NCBI GenBank assembly: GCA_941918925.1
Contig: OW799233.1
Coordinates: 131,966,333-132,030,332, forward strand
Source of the DNA: Phyto melanocephala
Lineage: Eukaryota; Arthropoda; Insecta; Diptera; Rhinophoridae
Length of the DNA: 64,000 nt
Reading direction: 5' to 3'
The position numbers and the translations under genes were made by a program. Below the pieces are notes generated by a model. That model was not told the origin of the DNA. It made no database searches and was given only the letters and a program-made list of their open reading frames with translations. This document shows positions 1 through 10,620 of this stretch, in pieces. Within the stretch, counting starts at the first letter, position 1; every line of letters starts with the position of its first letter.

Positions 1-362
1 TACGAAGAAACAGATGAACTACTAGAATCTAAACTTAAAGCTGAAATTATTGATTGGCAGCAGAAATGGAAGATCTGTCAAGAACTTCCAGAAAATATAA
101 AAGATGTTTAAATTATGTGTGACCCATATATTTATCCAAATTTTAGAAAAATATTTACCATTTTTGTTTCAATGCCGGTAAGTGATGCTACGGTCGAAAG
201 AACATTTTTTACTCTTCGTCGCATTAAAACGTGGCTGAGATCAATTATGACAGAGGACAGGCTAAACGGGATAGCCATGTTACATATTCACAAATCGATG
301 TTGATTCAGAAGTTGTGCTTAATAAATTTGGTGCAACAGGAAAAGACAAATTACTTATTTAA
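1..362 (+). pseudogene. hAT transposase C-terminal remnant
   Basis: Reading frame 1 from the left edge encodes the C-terminal dimerisation region of a hAT-family transposase. The most recognisable segment is VSMPVSDATVERTFFTLRRI followed by KTWLRS and RLNGIAMLHIH, typical of the ZMYM1-like branch. The frame is broken by TAA at 109-111. A frameshift near 285-290 moves the last codons to another frame, which ends at TAA 360-362 after a stretch containing DVDSEVVLNKFG. The N-terminal BED finger and catalytic core would lie left of the window. The fragment cannot be active. The family call is firm; the subfamily is from memory. Confidence 0.85.
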
Positions 363-625
363 TAAAAGTGTTTTTTTAAACTTTATGTCAGGATATTTTT
401 TATTTTATTTATTTTTTTTTTCGTTGTTGTTTAACAAATATTTATTTTGACTGAAATGTTAAAAATTTTTGTTTCACTTATACTTCCATCTCGAAAGCTT
501 AAGCTGGATCCACGCCTGCTTGATAGCATACCTAGGCATTGACACACAATATGTTTTTTTCTTGTTTGTCAAATAAATGATTTAAAAGAGACAATAAACT
601 AAATTAGGTTCTGAATTTGCTTTTT

Positions 626-1440
626 TATACCCTTCACACAGTGAAAAAGGGTATATATAGGTTTGTCATTCCGTGTGAAATTTCTACAATTTTCATTTCC
701 GACCCCATAAAGTATATATTTTCTGAAAGCTTATGAATAGGGAAGTCGATTAAGCTCTGTCTGTATGTCCGTGTGTATGTTGAAATCAACGTTTTGAAGC
801 CCCCCGATATCGCTTGAACCCGGGTGAGCTATTAAAATATCAGAAATATTCGTGATCCGTATTGAAAATCAGAAACATTGGTACATAAACAACTGAGATA
901 TGAGCAAAAAACCACGATCACCTCGATTTTTTTTCACAAAAACAACATTACAACAACAACATACATACATACAAACAAGTATACTGCTTAGAGTAAACAT
1001 GGCATCGAATCCCAGCTGAGCCAAAAAATTTTTTTTAATTTTTTTTTATATTTTTTTTATAATTTTTTTTTTATTTTTTATTTTATATATTATTTATATT
1101 TTTATTATTTTTTTTTTAATTTTTCTTTTTTTTTGTTTTTTAAATTTTTTTTGTTTTATATTAATTATTAATATTAATTATTTTTTTTTAAATTGTTTTT
1201 CTTAAATTTTTTTTTTTAATTTTTTTAAATTTTTTTTTTTATTTTTTTTTAATTTTTTTTTTTTTTTAACATACATACATACTTACGTAAATTTATGATT
1301 TGACAATGGGATGTTTTTATATATGTATGTACGTATTTCATACGAGATGAATGGTGATACAAACTACTGTTATTGCATGATTACACGTTGTGAAGGGTAT
1401 ATAAGATTCGGCACGGCCGAATATAGCGCTCTTACTTGTT
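626..1440 (+). mobile_element. DINE-1-like (Helentron-associated) element, family A copy 1
   Basis: The element starts with TATACCCTTCACACAGTGAA, a self-pairing 5' end, and ends with GTGAAGGGTATATAA, the inverted subterminal repeat. A stem GATTCGGCACGGCCGAAT and ACTTGTT follow. The centre holds a long poly-T-rich tract and a CATA microsatellite. This order (5' subterminal repeat, microsatellite, 3' subterminal repeat, 3' stem-loop, CTTGTT) matches Drosophila DINE-1/INE-1. It has no coding capacity. Confidence 0.85.
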
Positions 1441-2269
1441 AATTTTTAATTCTTACATTAGATCCATTAAAAGCAAAACACTCGCTACTAAGTAAATGTA
1501 GTATTTAAAACAATGTAACAAGGATGCAATTAAGTTATCAACACTAAGCAAAAACTTAAGAAATTAGTGAGAAAATTGAAAAAAGTTCAAAGAAGAAAAG
1601 TAATCCGTAAAAAAATCATTGATAGCAATGACGACAGCAAATTCAACAATTTGTACTAAATAATAAGCTTCCAATTTTACACACAATTACTTTTAAATAA
1701 TCGAACTGATTATGTCACAGCGAGACGGAGAGAAGGAAAGAATCAGAGATACTATTTTGCCAAAATTGTTTTATCTTATTTTTTTTTTCTTTAATTTTGT
1801 ACAACTAACAATAAAGAAACCTTTGTTAAATGGTTGTAATAGATTTTGTATTGTTACACTGTGTGTGTGGTATGAGTAAGTAGTTGTAAACAAGAGTATT
1901 TTGTTGCAGACAACAAACAGACGTTAAATAAACACTACAGTTACTCCAATACTCACGACCAGCGAAATTGAGACAAAATCATAGATAGACAGAAAGACAC
2001 CCAAAAGATACAGCCACGTATTTGCAGCATTTGAAAGACAACAATGATTGAATTTTTGATACCGATGATATGGAGCACAGTGGGAACATGTTTAAAAAAA
2101 TAGAAAAATCTACAGAAAAAATTTCAGGTAAAATTTTAACAAAAATTTTAGACGAAAATAATAACTCATTAAAGAATTTTAAAGACATTTTTAAAATTTT
2201 TTCAAAATTTCTGGTAAAGAATAATTTTTGTTTTCATATTTTCTATAGAGAGAAAATTTACTAAGGCCT
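1441..2269. other. no gene seen; A+T-rich DNA
   Basis: Only short chance reading frames are present. From about 2085 to 2264 the sequence consists of A-rich words such as AGAAAAATCTACAGAAAAAA, like the larger array at 22190-23400. Confidence 0.6.
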
Positions 2270-2390
2270 ATACCTAAACAAGAGCGTTGAGCGTCGAGCT
2301 TTGCAATTTTGCATGTATTTTGTTATTGTAGCAAAAACAAAACACATATAAAACTCAAACGCTTGACGCTCAACGCTCTTGTTTAGGTAT
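2270..2390. repeat. foldback element with 26-bp perfect arms
   Basis: ATACCTAAACAAGAGCGTTG and the next six bases (2270-2295) recur as an exact inverted copy at 2365-2390, around a 69-bp A+T-rich loop. The arms contain overlapping GAGCGT words. No convincing target duplication is visible. Probably a small foldback MITE. Confidence 0.8.
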
Positions 2391-2465
2391 GGGGGTAAAT
2401 ATATTTTTATAAGGAAAGTCTTTAATTTATTGAAACTTAACGAATCTTACTTCTTTATTATATAC

Positions 2466-3289
2466 TAGCCAAACCCGGCGCGCGTTGCTACGCCCCTTAA
2501 TGAATCGAAATGCATTCTGAATTTTAATTGAATATCAAGTGCAAAAACCTAAAAATTATAATTTTTTTATGGGCGTGGCATTTCCCACTTTTCTAGTCAC
2601 GAAATTGTAAAGTCATAACAGCTCAATATGTGTGCAAAGTTTCAGAAGAACCGGACCAGTGCAAGTATCCCAAAATTAAAATTGTTTTTATGGGCGTGGC
2701 CTTGTCCACTTTTCTAATCACGAAATTGTAAAGTCATAATAGCTCAATATGTGTGCAAAGTTTCAGAATAATCGGTCCAGTGCAAGTACCTCAAAATGAT
2801 ACCTTTTTTTTATGGGCGTGGCACTGCCCACTTTTCTAATCTTGAAATTATTTAGTCATGACAGCTTAATATGTGTGCAAAGTTTCAGAAAAATCGGTCT
2901 GATGCAAGTACCTCAAAATTATAGCCTTTTTTTATGGGCGTGGTCCCGCCCATTTTTTTAATCACGAAGTTATAAAGTCACGACAGCTTAATATGTGTGC
3001 AAAGTTTCAGAAAAATCGGTCCAGTGCAAGTAGCTAAAACTGATAACTAATTTTTTATGGGCGTGGCCCCGCCCACTTTTCTTATCACGAAATTATTTAG
3101 TCATGACAGCTCGATATGTGTGCAAAGTTTCAGAAAAATCGGTCAAGTGCAAGTAGCTAAAACTGATAACTAATTTTTTATGGGCGTGGCCCCGCCCACT
3201 TTTTTCCACCCATAAACACTCCCCGGTATGTGTACAACAACTTACCAAAGTTTGAGCCCAATCGGTTTTACAGTTTCAGAGTCTATAGC

Positions 3290-3350
<61 letters not shown>

Positions 3351-3380
3351 TTCACTTTTATATATTTATTATAATATATG
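2466..3380 (+). repeat. interspersed unit with six ~121-bp tandem repeats and a CA microsatellite, copy 1
   Basis: The unit opens with TAGCCAAACCCGGCGCGCGT. Six monomers follow, each marked by TTTATGGGCGTGGC (near 2568, 2689, 2810, 2932, 3056 and 3179), spaced 121-124 bp. Each also carries CCCACTTTTCT and a GTGCAAAGTTTCAGAAAAAT box. The 3' end has a diverged half unit, (AC)n at about 3291-3345, and AGAGTTTCACTTTTATA. The same ends occur at 26155-26775 with fewer monomers, so this is a dispersed family rather than a local satellite. Superfamily not recognised. Confidence 0.85.
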
Positions 3381-3435
3381 TAAACGAATAAAAACTTAAC
3401 GAAACGTTTTATTCATAAAATTTTATAAATTTTTT

Positions 3436-4199
3436 TATACCCGCCACCAAAAAAATTATGAAGGCATATTAATTTTTTCAATCCGCTTGTAACACATCCA
3501 AATATATATTTTAGTCCCCATAAAGTATGTATTTTCTGAGTCCTGGTATCATTTTATGACGATCTAGCTATGTACGTCAGTTCGTCTGCTGAAAGCACGA
3601 TAGAGCTCGAACGAAAAAAGCTAGGGGGCTCAACTTTTGTTAGAATATTTCTTATACACAAGGTTTGTTTGATATTGAAAATGGAATAAATCGCAATATT
3701 AAGAAGAGAGTTACAGCTCGTAAATCTTACCCTGAAAATTGCTTAAATCTATACATTACGAAAGGAGTTAAAAATCAAAATGTACGAAAATTTATACCGC
3801 ACAGTGTCCTTTTCGATATATTTCAAATAAAAAACTGAATAAAGCTGACAAAATTAAATGTCCAATTCTGAAATTTTGCACAAATTGCTTTTTGATTAAA
3901 AGATTTGCGGAAACAGAAAGTTAAGGTGACACGCTCACTTTAACGCCCAACTCCCATATAACGCTTTATCTCAAATTCATATAATTTCTCTATGAAAAAA
4001 GATTTTGGAAGAATAAAGGACTCTAAATATAAATATTTGAGTTGAATTTATTAGCAAAAGCTACTTTGACACGCCTACTTTAACGCCCACTTGTAAAGAG
4101 GTTATTACTGTTAATAACAAAATAATAAATTTTGAGCTGAAAAAGTACACACAATTGGTGGCGAGTATAAAAAATTCGACACAGTCGAATATACTTGTT
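3436..4199 (+). mobile_element. DINE-1-like element, family B copy 1 (full length)
   Basis: It begins TATACCCGCCACC and ends with the inverted subterminal repeat GGTGGCGAGTATA, a stem TTCGACACAGTCGAA and TATACTTGTT. The internal CCCCATAAAGTATGTATTTT segment is shared in position with family A, but the rest differs. Non-coding. Confidence 0.8.
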
Positions 4200-4729
4200 T
4201 TATTTAAAATTTAGCAACAAGTCGTTTTCGAACAATTTTTTGACAATGTCTTAACTTAACGAAACTTTAGTGTTTGCAAAGAACATAAAATTTATTTAAT
4301 GAACACGCGTTTTTATTTTTATTATTTAAATTTAAGTTGACTAACAACATAATTTTGAAATTTTGTCGAAACAAAAAATCTAACGGAACTTTATTTCTTA
4401 AACAAAAGGATATAAATGTGCATATTTTTTAAACAAACAATTTAAAAACATATTTTTTCATCCACTAGCTTGAAACAAATAAAAATTGTCATAAATTCTG
4501 AGCAATTTATTTTTAAGACTTGTTCAATTGTCTTTAGTTTGGTCATGTCTTTAACTTAACGAAACTTTATGTTTTATCCAGAATTTAAAAAATTATTAAT
4601 GCATGCATGTTAACTAAAAATATGTTTATTTTAAATTCTGAGGAATTCTCAATACTCTTAAAAACTTTCGAAACTTTCGCTTATAAATTTCAGTAAATTT
4701 TCTAAAATAATTTTCAAATCAGTATTGAT
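4200..4729. other. no gene seen
   Basis: A+T-rich sequence without a recognisable frame or repeat boundary. The word AACTTAACGAAAC recurs (near 4255 and 4555, also at 2430 and 3390), suggesting old tandem or dispersed repeats. Confidence 0.5.
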
Positions 4730-4920
4730 CAAGGCGAATTCAATAAGGTGAACTCGTCGCTAAAACAACTACAAAGTGAAAAAATACAAACGTGTATTTT
4801 GTTAGTGTAAAACAAAACGATATGTCAAAAATACACAAAAATTTGACAAATGGTCCCTAGAAGTAGGCAACAGCTGATGATCAGCTGATCTAATAAGTTC
4901 ACCTTATTGAATTCGCCTTG
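4730..4920. mobile_element. hAT-type MITE, 191 bp, 8-bp target duplication
   Basis: The termini are a perfect 25-bp inverted repeat beginning CAAGGCGAATTCAATAAGGT (4730-4754 and 4896-4920). GTATTGAT flanks it on both sides (4722-4729 and 4921-4928), an exact 8-bp target duplication as expected for hAT elements. The interior contains the palindrome CAGCTGATGATCAGCTG. Confidence 0.9.
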
Positions 4921-4928
4921 GTATTGAT

Positions 4929-6655
4929 AGATAAAATTATTGAAAATTTTTTTGACTTAACTAAAATTTTCTACAAATCGAAATTTAGAAAAAAAGAAAA
5001 ATAATAAAATCAAACACCTATTGTAATCCATAAGTTCAAATTTCAAATTAACAAGCATTTGTTTAAACTTTGCTATAAGTATAAAATAAAGTTTCTTTAC
5101 ATTTCCACCCATGGTGCAGTAGCAGATACAATACTTCAGCTTGGATTTGCTGTTGATCTCTCTTTAAAGTAATTTTTGTATATTTTTTTAAATTTTTTTT
5201 TTTAGTTTTTTTTTACAATTACTTATGTACTTTGACAAAGATTTCTTGTTGCTACTGTTTTTGTTGCTTTTGTTCTTAACAAATTATGGTGTTAAATTTT
5301 CCATCATTAAAAAGCAATTTACAACAATTTGTATGAATAGTTATAAAAAAAAACAAAATATATACTTACAGACATAAATTTTTGTAAGAACTTGGCGAAG
5401 CACGATTTATTCCGCAGATTTTTTACTGCTAACTAAACTAAACTAAATTCAACTAAAAATTTAAGATAAATTCAGTGTAAATAAGCCAACATACAACAAA
5501 ATCAATTATGGACTAAATAGACAATCCTGCAACGAAAAAAAAAATATCTACCAATTTTCAAACCATAAAGAATTAGAGAAATTAAAAAAAAACACCCAAT
5601 ACATTAAACTCACACCCGGGCATGACTGAAGAACAAAAATGAGACAAAACATTAAAGACTGCTCAAAATAGAGTGTCAGTGTCAAATGCACACCAACAAA
5701 AACCAACGAAAGATTACAAACGAAAAATAGCAAGGAAAGTTGTCGACAATTTTCCACAACAACTGTACTGAAAAGGCACTAACTACATATTTTGTGGCAT
5801 AAAGCTATTTAATACAGTAAGTAGCAGTAAGTATGCAATACACTACAGCATACCCTGAAGGTTACCCAAGCTGGTGGCTGCCGCATAACCAGTCATCCAC
5901 AAGTAAACGGACTAAAAAAAAAGAAGGCAAAGCGAAGAATGAAAAACTTAATTTCATGCTTGCAGGCAACATCAGCAGCATTAAGTGTGGATTACTTAAA
6001 TGTTTTTTAATTGAAAAATTCTACCATTTTTTTCACAGACTAACTTGCAGTTGTTGCATGTTGTTGTAACGAGTGTCATAAGTATGTATTAGGGACGATT
6101 TTCCACCATTGTGACATTATTGGATAATAAAACTTATTAAATATTTAAAAATCATTAAGAGTTGTTATTTTAACTTTTAAACAAGATGCACAGTGGAGTG
6201 GAGTCTGCATACAACTTGTACGGTGTTTCGAAATCGTTATACAAAAAAAAGGAAAAATTTTAAAATATTCTACAAATAGAGATCTCATTAGTATACAAAA
6301 TACTTAAGAATTTTTTGAAAATCCTCCACAACAAAAAAACTATTCGAAAATTTTTTTTATCAAGTCACATTTTTTCTAGCATTTTTTAAAAAGTTTATCC
6401 GAAATTTTGTGTAACGAAAATTTTCCTTAAATATATATCACTATAGTTTTGTGAATTTGCTTTAAAATATATCTTCATATATTTTCAAAAAAGCCCTAAG
6501 CCCCTAAAATTAAAATCGATTTTTTGTTTACGTAAGGTATCAACCTGCTTTTTCCAGCAAAATTATACACTCCTACAATTAAAAATAACGTTCTTATTAA
6601 CAAAATTCTAAAAGCCCTACAATTCTAAAATTCCTAAAATAAAAATGTAACTTTA
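4929..6655. other. no gene seen; A+T-rich intergenic DNA
   Basis: Only short frames without codon structure or recognisable motifs are present, for example 5833-6069, which is Lys/Ser-rich at first and then hydrophobic. I see no initiation context, splice pattern or family match. A-rich words like those of 22190-23400 appear at 6240-6440. Confidence 0.55.
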
Positions 6656-6882
6656 GGCTCTAGTACACGAAATGTAAAAAGCCACATACGCATGTGGCTG
6701 TCACATAATTTTGACGTCATCATAAAGCATAAATGTGTCCGCTTCGACCACGTGTTTCATTTACATTTTTGGACTTAAATACATTTAAAATTTAATTAAA
6801 AAACTGTAATCAAAGTGCTGAATATTTTAGTGACGTTAGACCTACATGTGCATGTGGCTTTTTATATTTCGTGTACTACAGG
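6656..6882. mobile_element. MITE with ~35-bp imperfect inverted repeats
   Basis: AGTACACGAAATGTAAAAAG near the left end is inverted at the right end with a few mismatches (CTTTTTATATTTCGTGTACT). The arms extend into a CACAT...ATGTG palindrome. CTTTA lies outside both ends and may be the target duplication. Non-coding. Confidence 0.75.
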
Positions 6883-7297
6883 CTTTACACCTTCGATAGA
6901 AAATAAATAACAAAAAAAATATGTTTAAAAAAAGTGGAAATATCTTAGTGATCTCGAAGTATTTATACCAAAAAATTGTCATGATTTTTGTACCAATTTA
7001 CCACATGAAAATGAGTAACATCCCTGCAAATAATATTGGACCTCGTCGTTCATTTCAGCTGAAATGTTATACAGACCATATTATTTTCAAACAAGTATTT
7101 GTAGTTAAGCGACAAATGTTCGTGTTAGATTGTATTAGTGTTGTCAAAAGCTGTATAATGGTTATTTAGATACTCCATCGTGTAATGGCACAGAGTAGTT
7201 TTGAGACTACTCTGATGTAATGCAAAGCTGGGTTATATGGTCCAGCCCCAGAACATCGAAATGTTAAATCGACTAGTCCTAGTCCATTATAGAGTAT

Positions 7298-7993
7298 TGC
7301 TAGGCGCACAATTGGGACGAACGACGAATTTCGCCCAACGCGACGAATTCGTCGTTAAAAATTCGCTGTGTATATTCGTCGTGTGAAGCACAATAACGAC
7401 GAAAAAGTAACATCTTTTATAGTTGATAAAATTGTCTAGTGTTTGGGCAAAGAAAGAACAAAATTAAACGAAGAACTTAAATTTTTGTGAAACTCAACAA
7501 AATAATAAATATAATTTCTGTCATAGTAAAAATCTTTTTTACGTATAAGTAAACGTTTGCAAAAAATGTCGTGGGTACGCGCAGTAAACAGTAATAAAAA
7601 TTTTGTTTTTTTATAACAGCTAATAGTGTGACCATATGAAAAAAAAGATCACTTAATAAACATTTGCAAAAACACAATTAAAAACAAAATTTTGTAGTTA
7701 ACTTTTTAATATTTATTTTAAATGTTTTAAAATAGAAAATAAAACAATTTTTAAAGTAAAAACTATCTTTATTTACTTAAAAGTTGAGAAGTAAAACCAA
7801 ATATAATAAAAAAGTGGTCACCTTGTACCAATTTGTTCGTCGTTCGCCGGCGTAAGAAATAGAATTAAATCTATTGCAGAGTTCGCCGCGTATAGCGAAT
7901 TTCGACTAACGCCACTATTGTATTCATTTTCATTTTTGATGACGAATATTAGCGACGAAAACTTCTTCGTTTGTCCAAATTGTGCGCCTAGCA
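7298..7993. mobile_element. MITE, 696 bp, TIR TGCTAGGCGCACAATT
   Basis: The left end TGCTAGGCGCACAATT is inverted at the right end, and the match continues imperfectly for about 30 bp. TAT flanks both ends (7295-7297 and 7994-7996). The subterminal regions are rich in GACGAA/TTCGTC words, which are candidate transposase-binding repeats. Short A+T-rich frames inside are not coding. Confidence 0.85.
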
Positions 7994-8585
7994 TATACTT
8001 TACATGCTTTATGAAATAGTCGCATTATCTTCAGGGATGTTTTAAAATTATACTTTTACAAACAAAACTTTCTTTTTATATAAATTTTTGTTTGTTGGTT
8101 ACTTTATATATTTTTTTTAGTAAAAATAAAATTTAAATAAAAACTATATGTTTTATTGAAGTAATGAAGACAACAAGATAACTTCGGTTTCAAAAAAAAA
8201 GAAAACAAATCCTCAAAGGCGGTAGTTTTATATCTATGAAAAAAATGGATAATTTTCTTCAAATATTAGTTTTCGAATAAAAATTAAGCTTAAAGTGAAA
8301 AGAATTTGGAAATCTCTTGAACATTTTTTATATTAGAGACTTTTTTTCTTTTCCTGTAAAATTTGCTCAATGTAAATTAGGACTTTATTGAAATCCAATG
8401 ACGATATGTACATACATTGTAAATATTGTTAAATATTTATTTTTTGTCACTAAATACAGAAAAAAAATAACAAAACTTTTTGTTTAAATCTAGGAATTTT
8501 TAAATTTTGCACAGTTTACTGTGAATAAAATTTTTCAACACTTATAATTCATACCACTAGCCTTTAATGATGTGTAAATTTCACT
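7994..8585. other. no gene seen
   Basis: A+T-rich spacer before the pseudogene, with no repeat ends recognised. Confidence 0.5.
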
Positions 8586-9723
8586 ATGTCTTCCTCAAAA
8601 AGGACGTGTTTAAATAATCCTGATTGCTTTTGTGTTATTTGTGGAGAATATATATTCCAAAAAATTCGTTTAAATGTGTCGGACTTTGTGAAAAAGGCAA
8701 ACAAAAAAGACCCACTTTTAAGTACAAAGCTCCTATGGTTTGGCGTGAACCATCCAATCATCATGACGACTGTTATTTCTGTGTAACGAAAATCATAGGA
8801 ATAAACTATAGAAAATGCTCTAAGTGAATATATCCAAACTTAAAATCTGCCATAAGACCAGTCTTGAGTATTAGCGACACATCAACACCACAGCACCCAT
8901 GTACATCTTCGCAAAGTTCAGACCAGTGCAGCGGAAAAACCGAAAAAGACGATAGTGGCAACGACAGTGATTTTGATTGCTACGGTAGTCCCCGACCACT
9001 AAATCAAGATGATCTAAATGACTGGATCAGGAACTTTGGATTTTCTAAAACAGCATCAGAACTTCCTGATTGAAAGAAAGAAATTTGCTGACCAGAGTAA
9101 CGAAGATATCGCACTACCGTCACAGAGAAAAGGATTTACAGCCGAGCTAAAACTGAGCACTGGACAAAAAGAGACTGGCCTTTTAGGGAGGCTTTGATTC
9201 CCAGCAAGCAAAATGTCATTAATGTTCCAGTAGTATCCAGAGACCGAACTATATTGCCTCCTTTGCATAGAAAACTGCGGTTGATAAAACAGTTCGTAAA
9301 AGCTCTTAACAAAGATGGCGAATCTTTCAAATACAGTGTTTCCAAAATTGAGTAGTGAGAAAATCAAAGGTGGTATTTTCGATGGCCCACAAACCAGGAA
9401 GTTGATAGATAAAATTTTCATCAACCATATGAGAGCTGTCGAGAAATGTGCACGAGAAGAGTTTGTTTGGATAGTGAGGGATTTTGTGGGCAATAGGAAA
9501 TGTGACGGCTGCATTTATCACGTTGAACAGTTGCTTAAACACTTCCAGCGGCTTGAATGCAACATAAGTATTAAGCTTCACTACCTTCACAGCCATCTAG
9601 ACTATTTTCCTAAAAATCTCGGTGACCTAAGCGAGGAACAAGGAGATTCGCACTATGGAGGAGAGGTATCAGGGGCACTGGAAGAATGATCTTACGATGG
9701 CTGATTATTGTTGGAGCATTTAA
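8586..9723 (+). pseudogene. broken copy of a Cys-rich arthropod repeat-family protein (function unknown)
   Basis: The start (ATG 8586) encodes a Cys-containing module with CFCVICGEY and SDFVKK. An apparent deletion and frame change follow. The second frame has APMVWREPSNHHDDCYFC, a TGA at 8825-8827, PNLKSAIRPV and a Ser/Asp-rich stretch to about 9073. Later pieces are EHWTKRDWPF, LPPLHRKLRLIKQFVKALNK, then after a frameshift near 9345 GGIFDGPQTRKLI, SIKLHYLHSHLDYFP and NLGDLSEEQGD. A last shift gives MEERYQGHW and ADYCWSI, with the stop at 9721-9723. I recall this order from multi-copy uncharacterised arthropod proteins with the signature MVWREP...DCYFC...GIFDGPQ...NLGDLSEEQG. At least three frame changes and two stops make this copy dead. 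Transposon origin is likely but unproven. Confidence 0.75.
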
Positions 9724-10334
9724 AATAGTACTCATATAACATCTCACTCTAAAAAATCCAAAAAAAGGAAATTTTATTCAGAATAAATATATTTAATAAA
9801 TTTTTCAAGCTTCATAACTCCAAAATTAGAGCTGCTACATGAAAACGGCATTAATTTTTGAAATCAGCGTGGAAAAAATATTCAGATTTATGTAAGAAAT
9901 CTCATGCGACAGACATGCTGTTTTCCAGTGCTATCTTTAATCATAAATTTCTCAACAAATGCACAATTATTCTTAAATATCTATTTTAGTTCACTGACAT
10001 ATTTTGAAACGGATGCAATCTTCCTTTGAAGGTGATAACAAACATAAGAATATAATAAAGTTATAATGATGTTGCTTCTAATGCATTCAAAGTCGACTGA
10101 GCAGACTCATACATACATGAAATTAATGTTTTTTTTTACAACGTATGTAATGGCCTGATATTGCTTTGTCATATTTGTGTGTCATAAACGTATGCATTAT
10201 CATTAATCCTTTAAAAGAGGGGCAACTTTGTAATTTTTAACATTAAAAGACGATATTATTCAATAAAACAAAAATCGAAATTATGCAGGTTTATACAGTT
10301 TTAATGTTTGTTCATGGCTTGGTTTTGCAACGGC
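9724..10334. other. no gene seen
   Basis: A+T-rich sequence downstream of the pseudogene. No frame or repeat boundary recognised. Confidence 0.5.
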
Positions 10335-10616
10335 ACCCAGCTAACACGATGGTTGGATCTTAAACTAAAAATAATTTAACATCAAATTCTTTCTCAAAAT
10401 GTCAAATCATTCTGGAATAATAATAAGGCAGTTTGTTTGAAAAATTATTTTATTCTTAAATTAAGCTTAAAGATTTTATTCAAATAAAATTCAAAATTAA
10501 ATTAAAAATTTCAAATCTAACATGTAAATGAATAGTAAATTTGAGCAATTTTAACCAAAAACTACCAAATGTGAAAAAACAATAAAATCCTTTTAATTTT
10601 CAAATGTTTGCTGGGT
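10335..10616. mobile_element. short MITE with ACCCAGC termini
   Basis: ACCCAGCTAACA at the left is matched by TGTTTGCTGGGT at the right (one mismatch). The element abuts the mariner that starts at 10621. It resembles the CCCAGCAAAA ends at 29901 and 34297, so the three may be related. No clear target duplication. Confidence 0.55.
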
Positions 10617-10620
10617 ACTA

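Noticed and set aside
3291..3345. (AC)n tract as a CRISPR-like or independent repeat.
   Set aside because: It is the normal 3' microsatellite of the interspersed tandem-repeat unit; the copy at 26155 has a short version. No CRISPR array is expected or seen in this eukaryotic DNA.
5833..6069. 78-codon frame as a small gene.
   Set aside because: No family match, no consistent codon pattern, and the second half is ordinary A+T-rich spacer.
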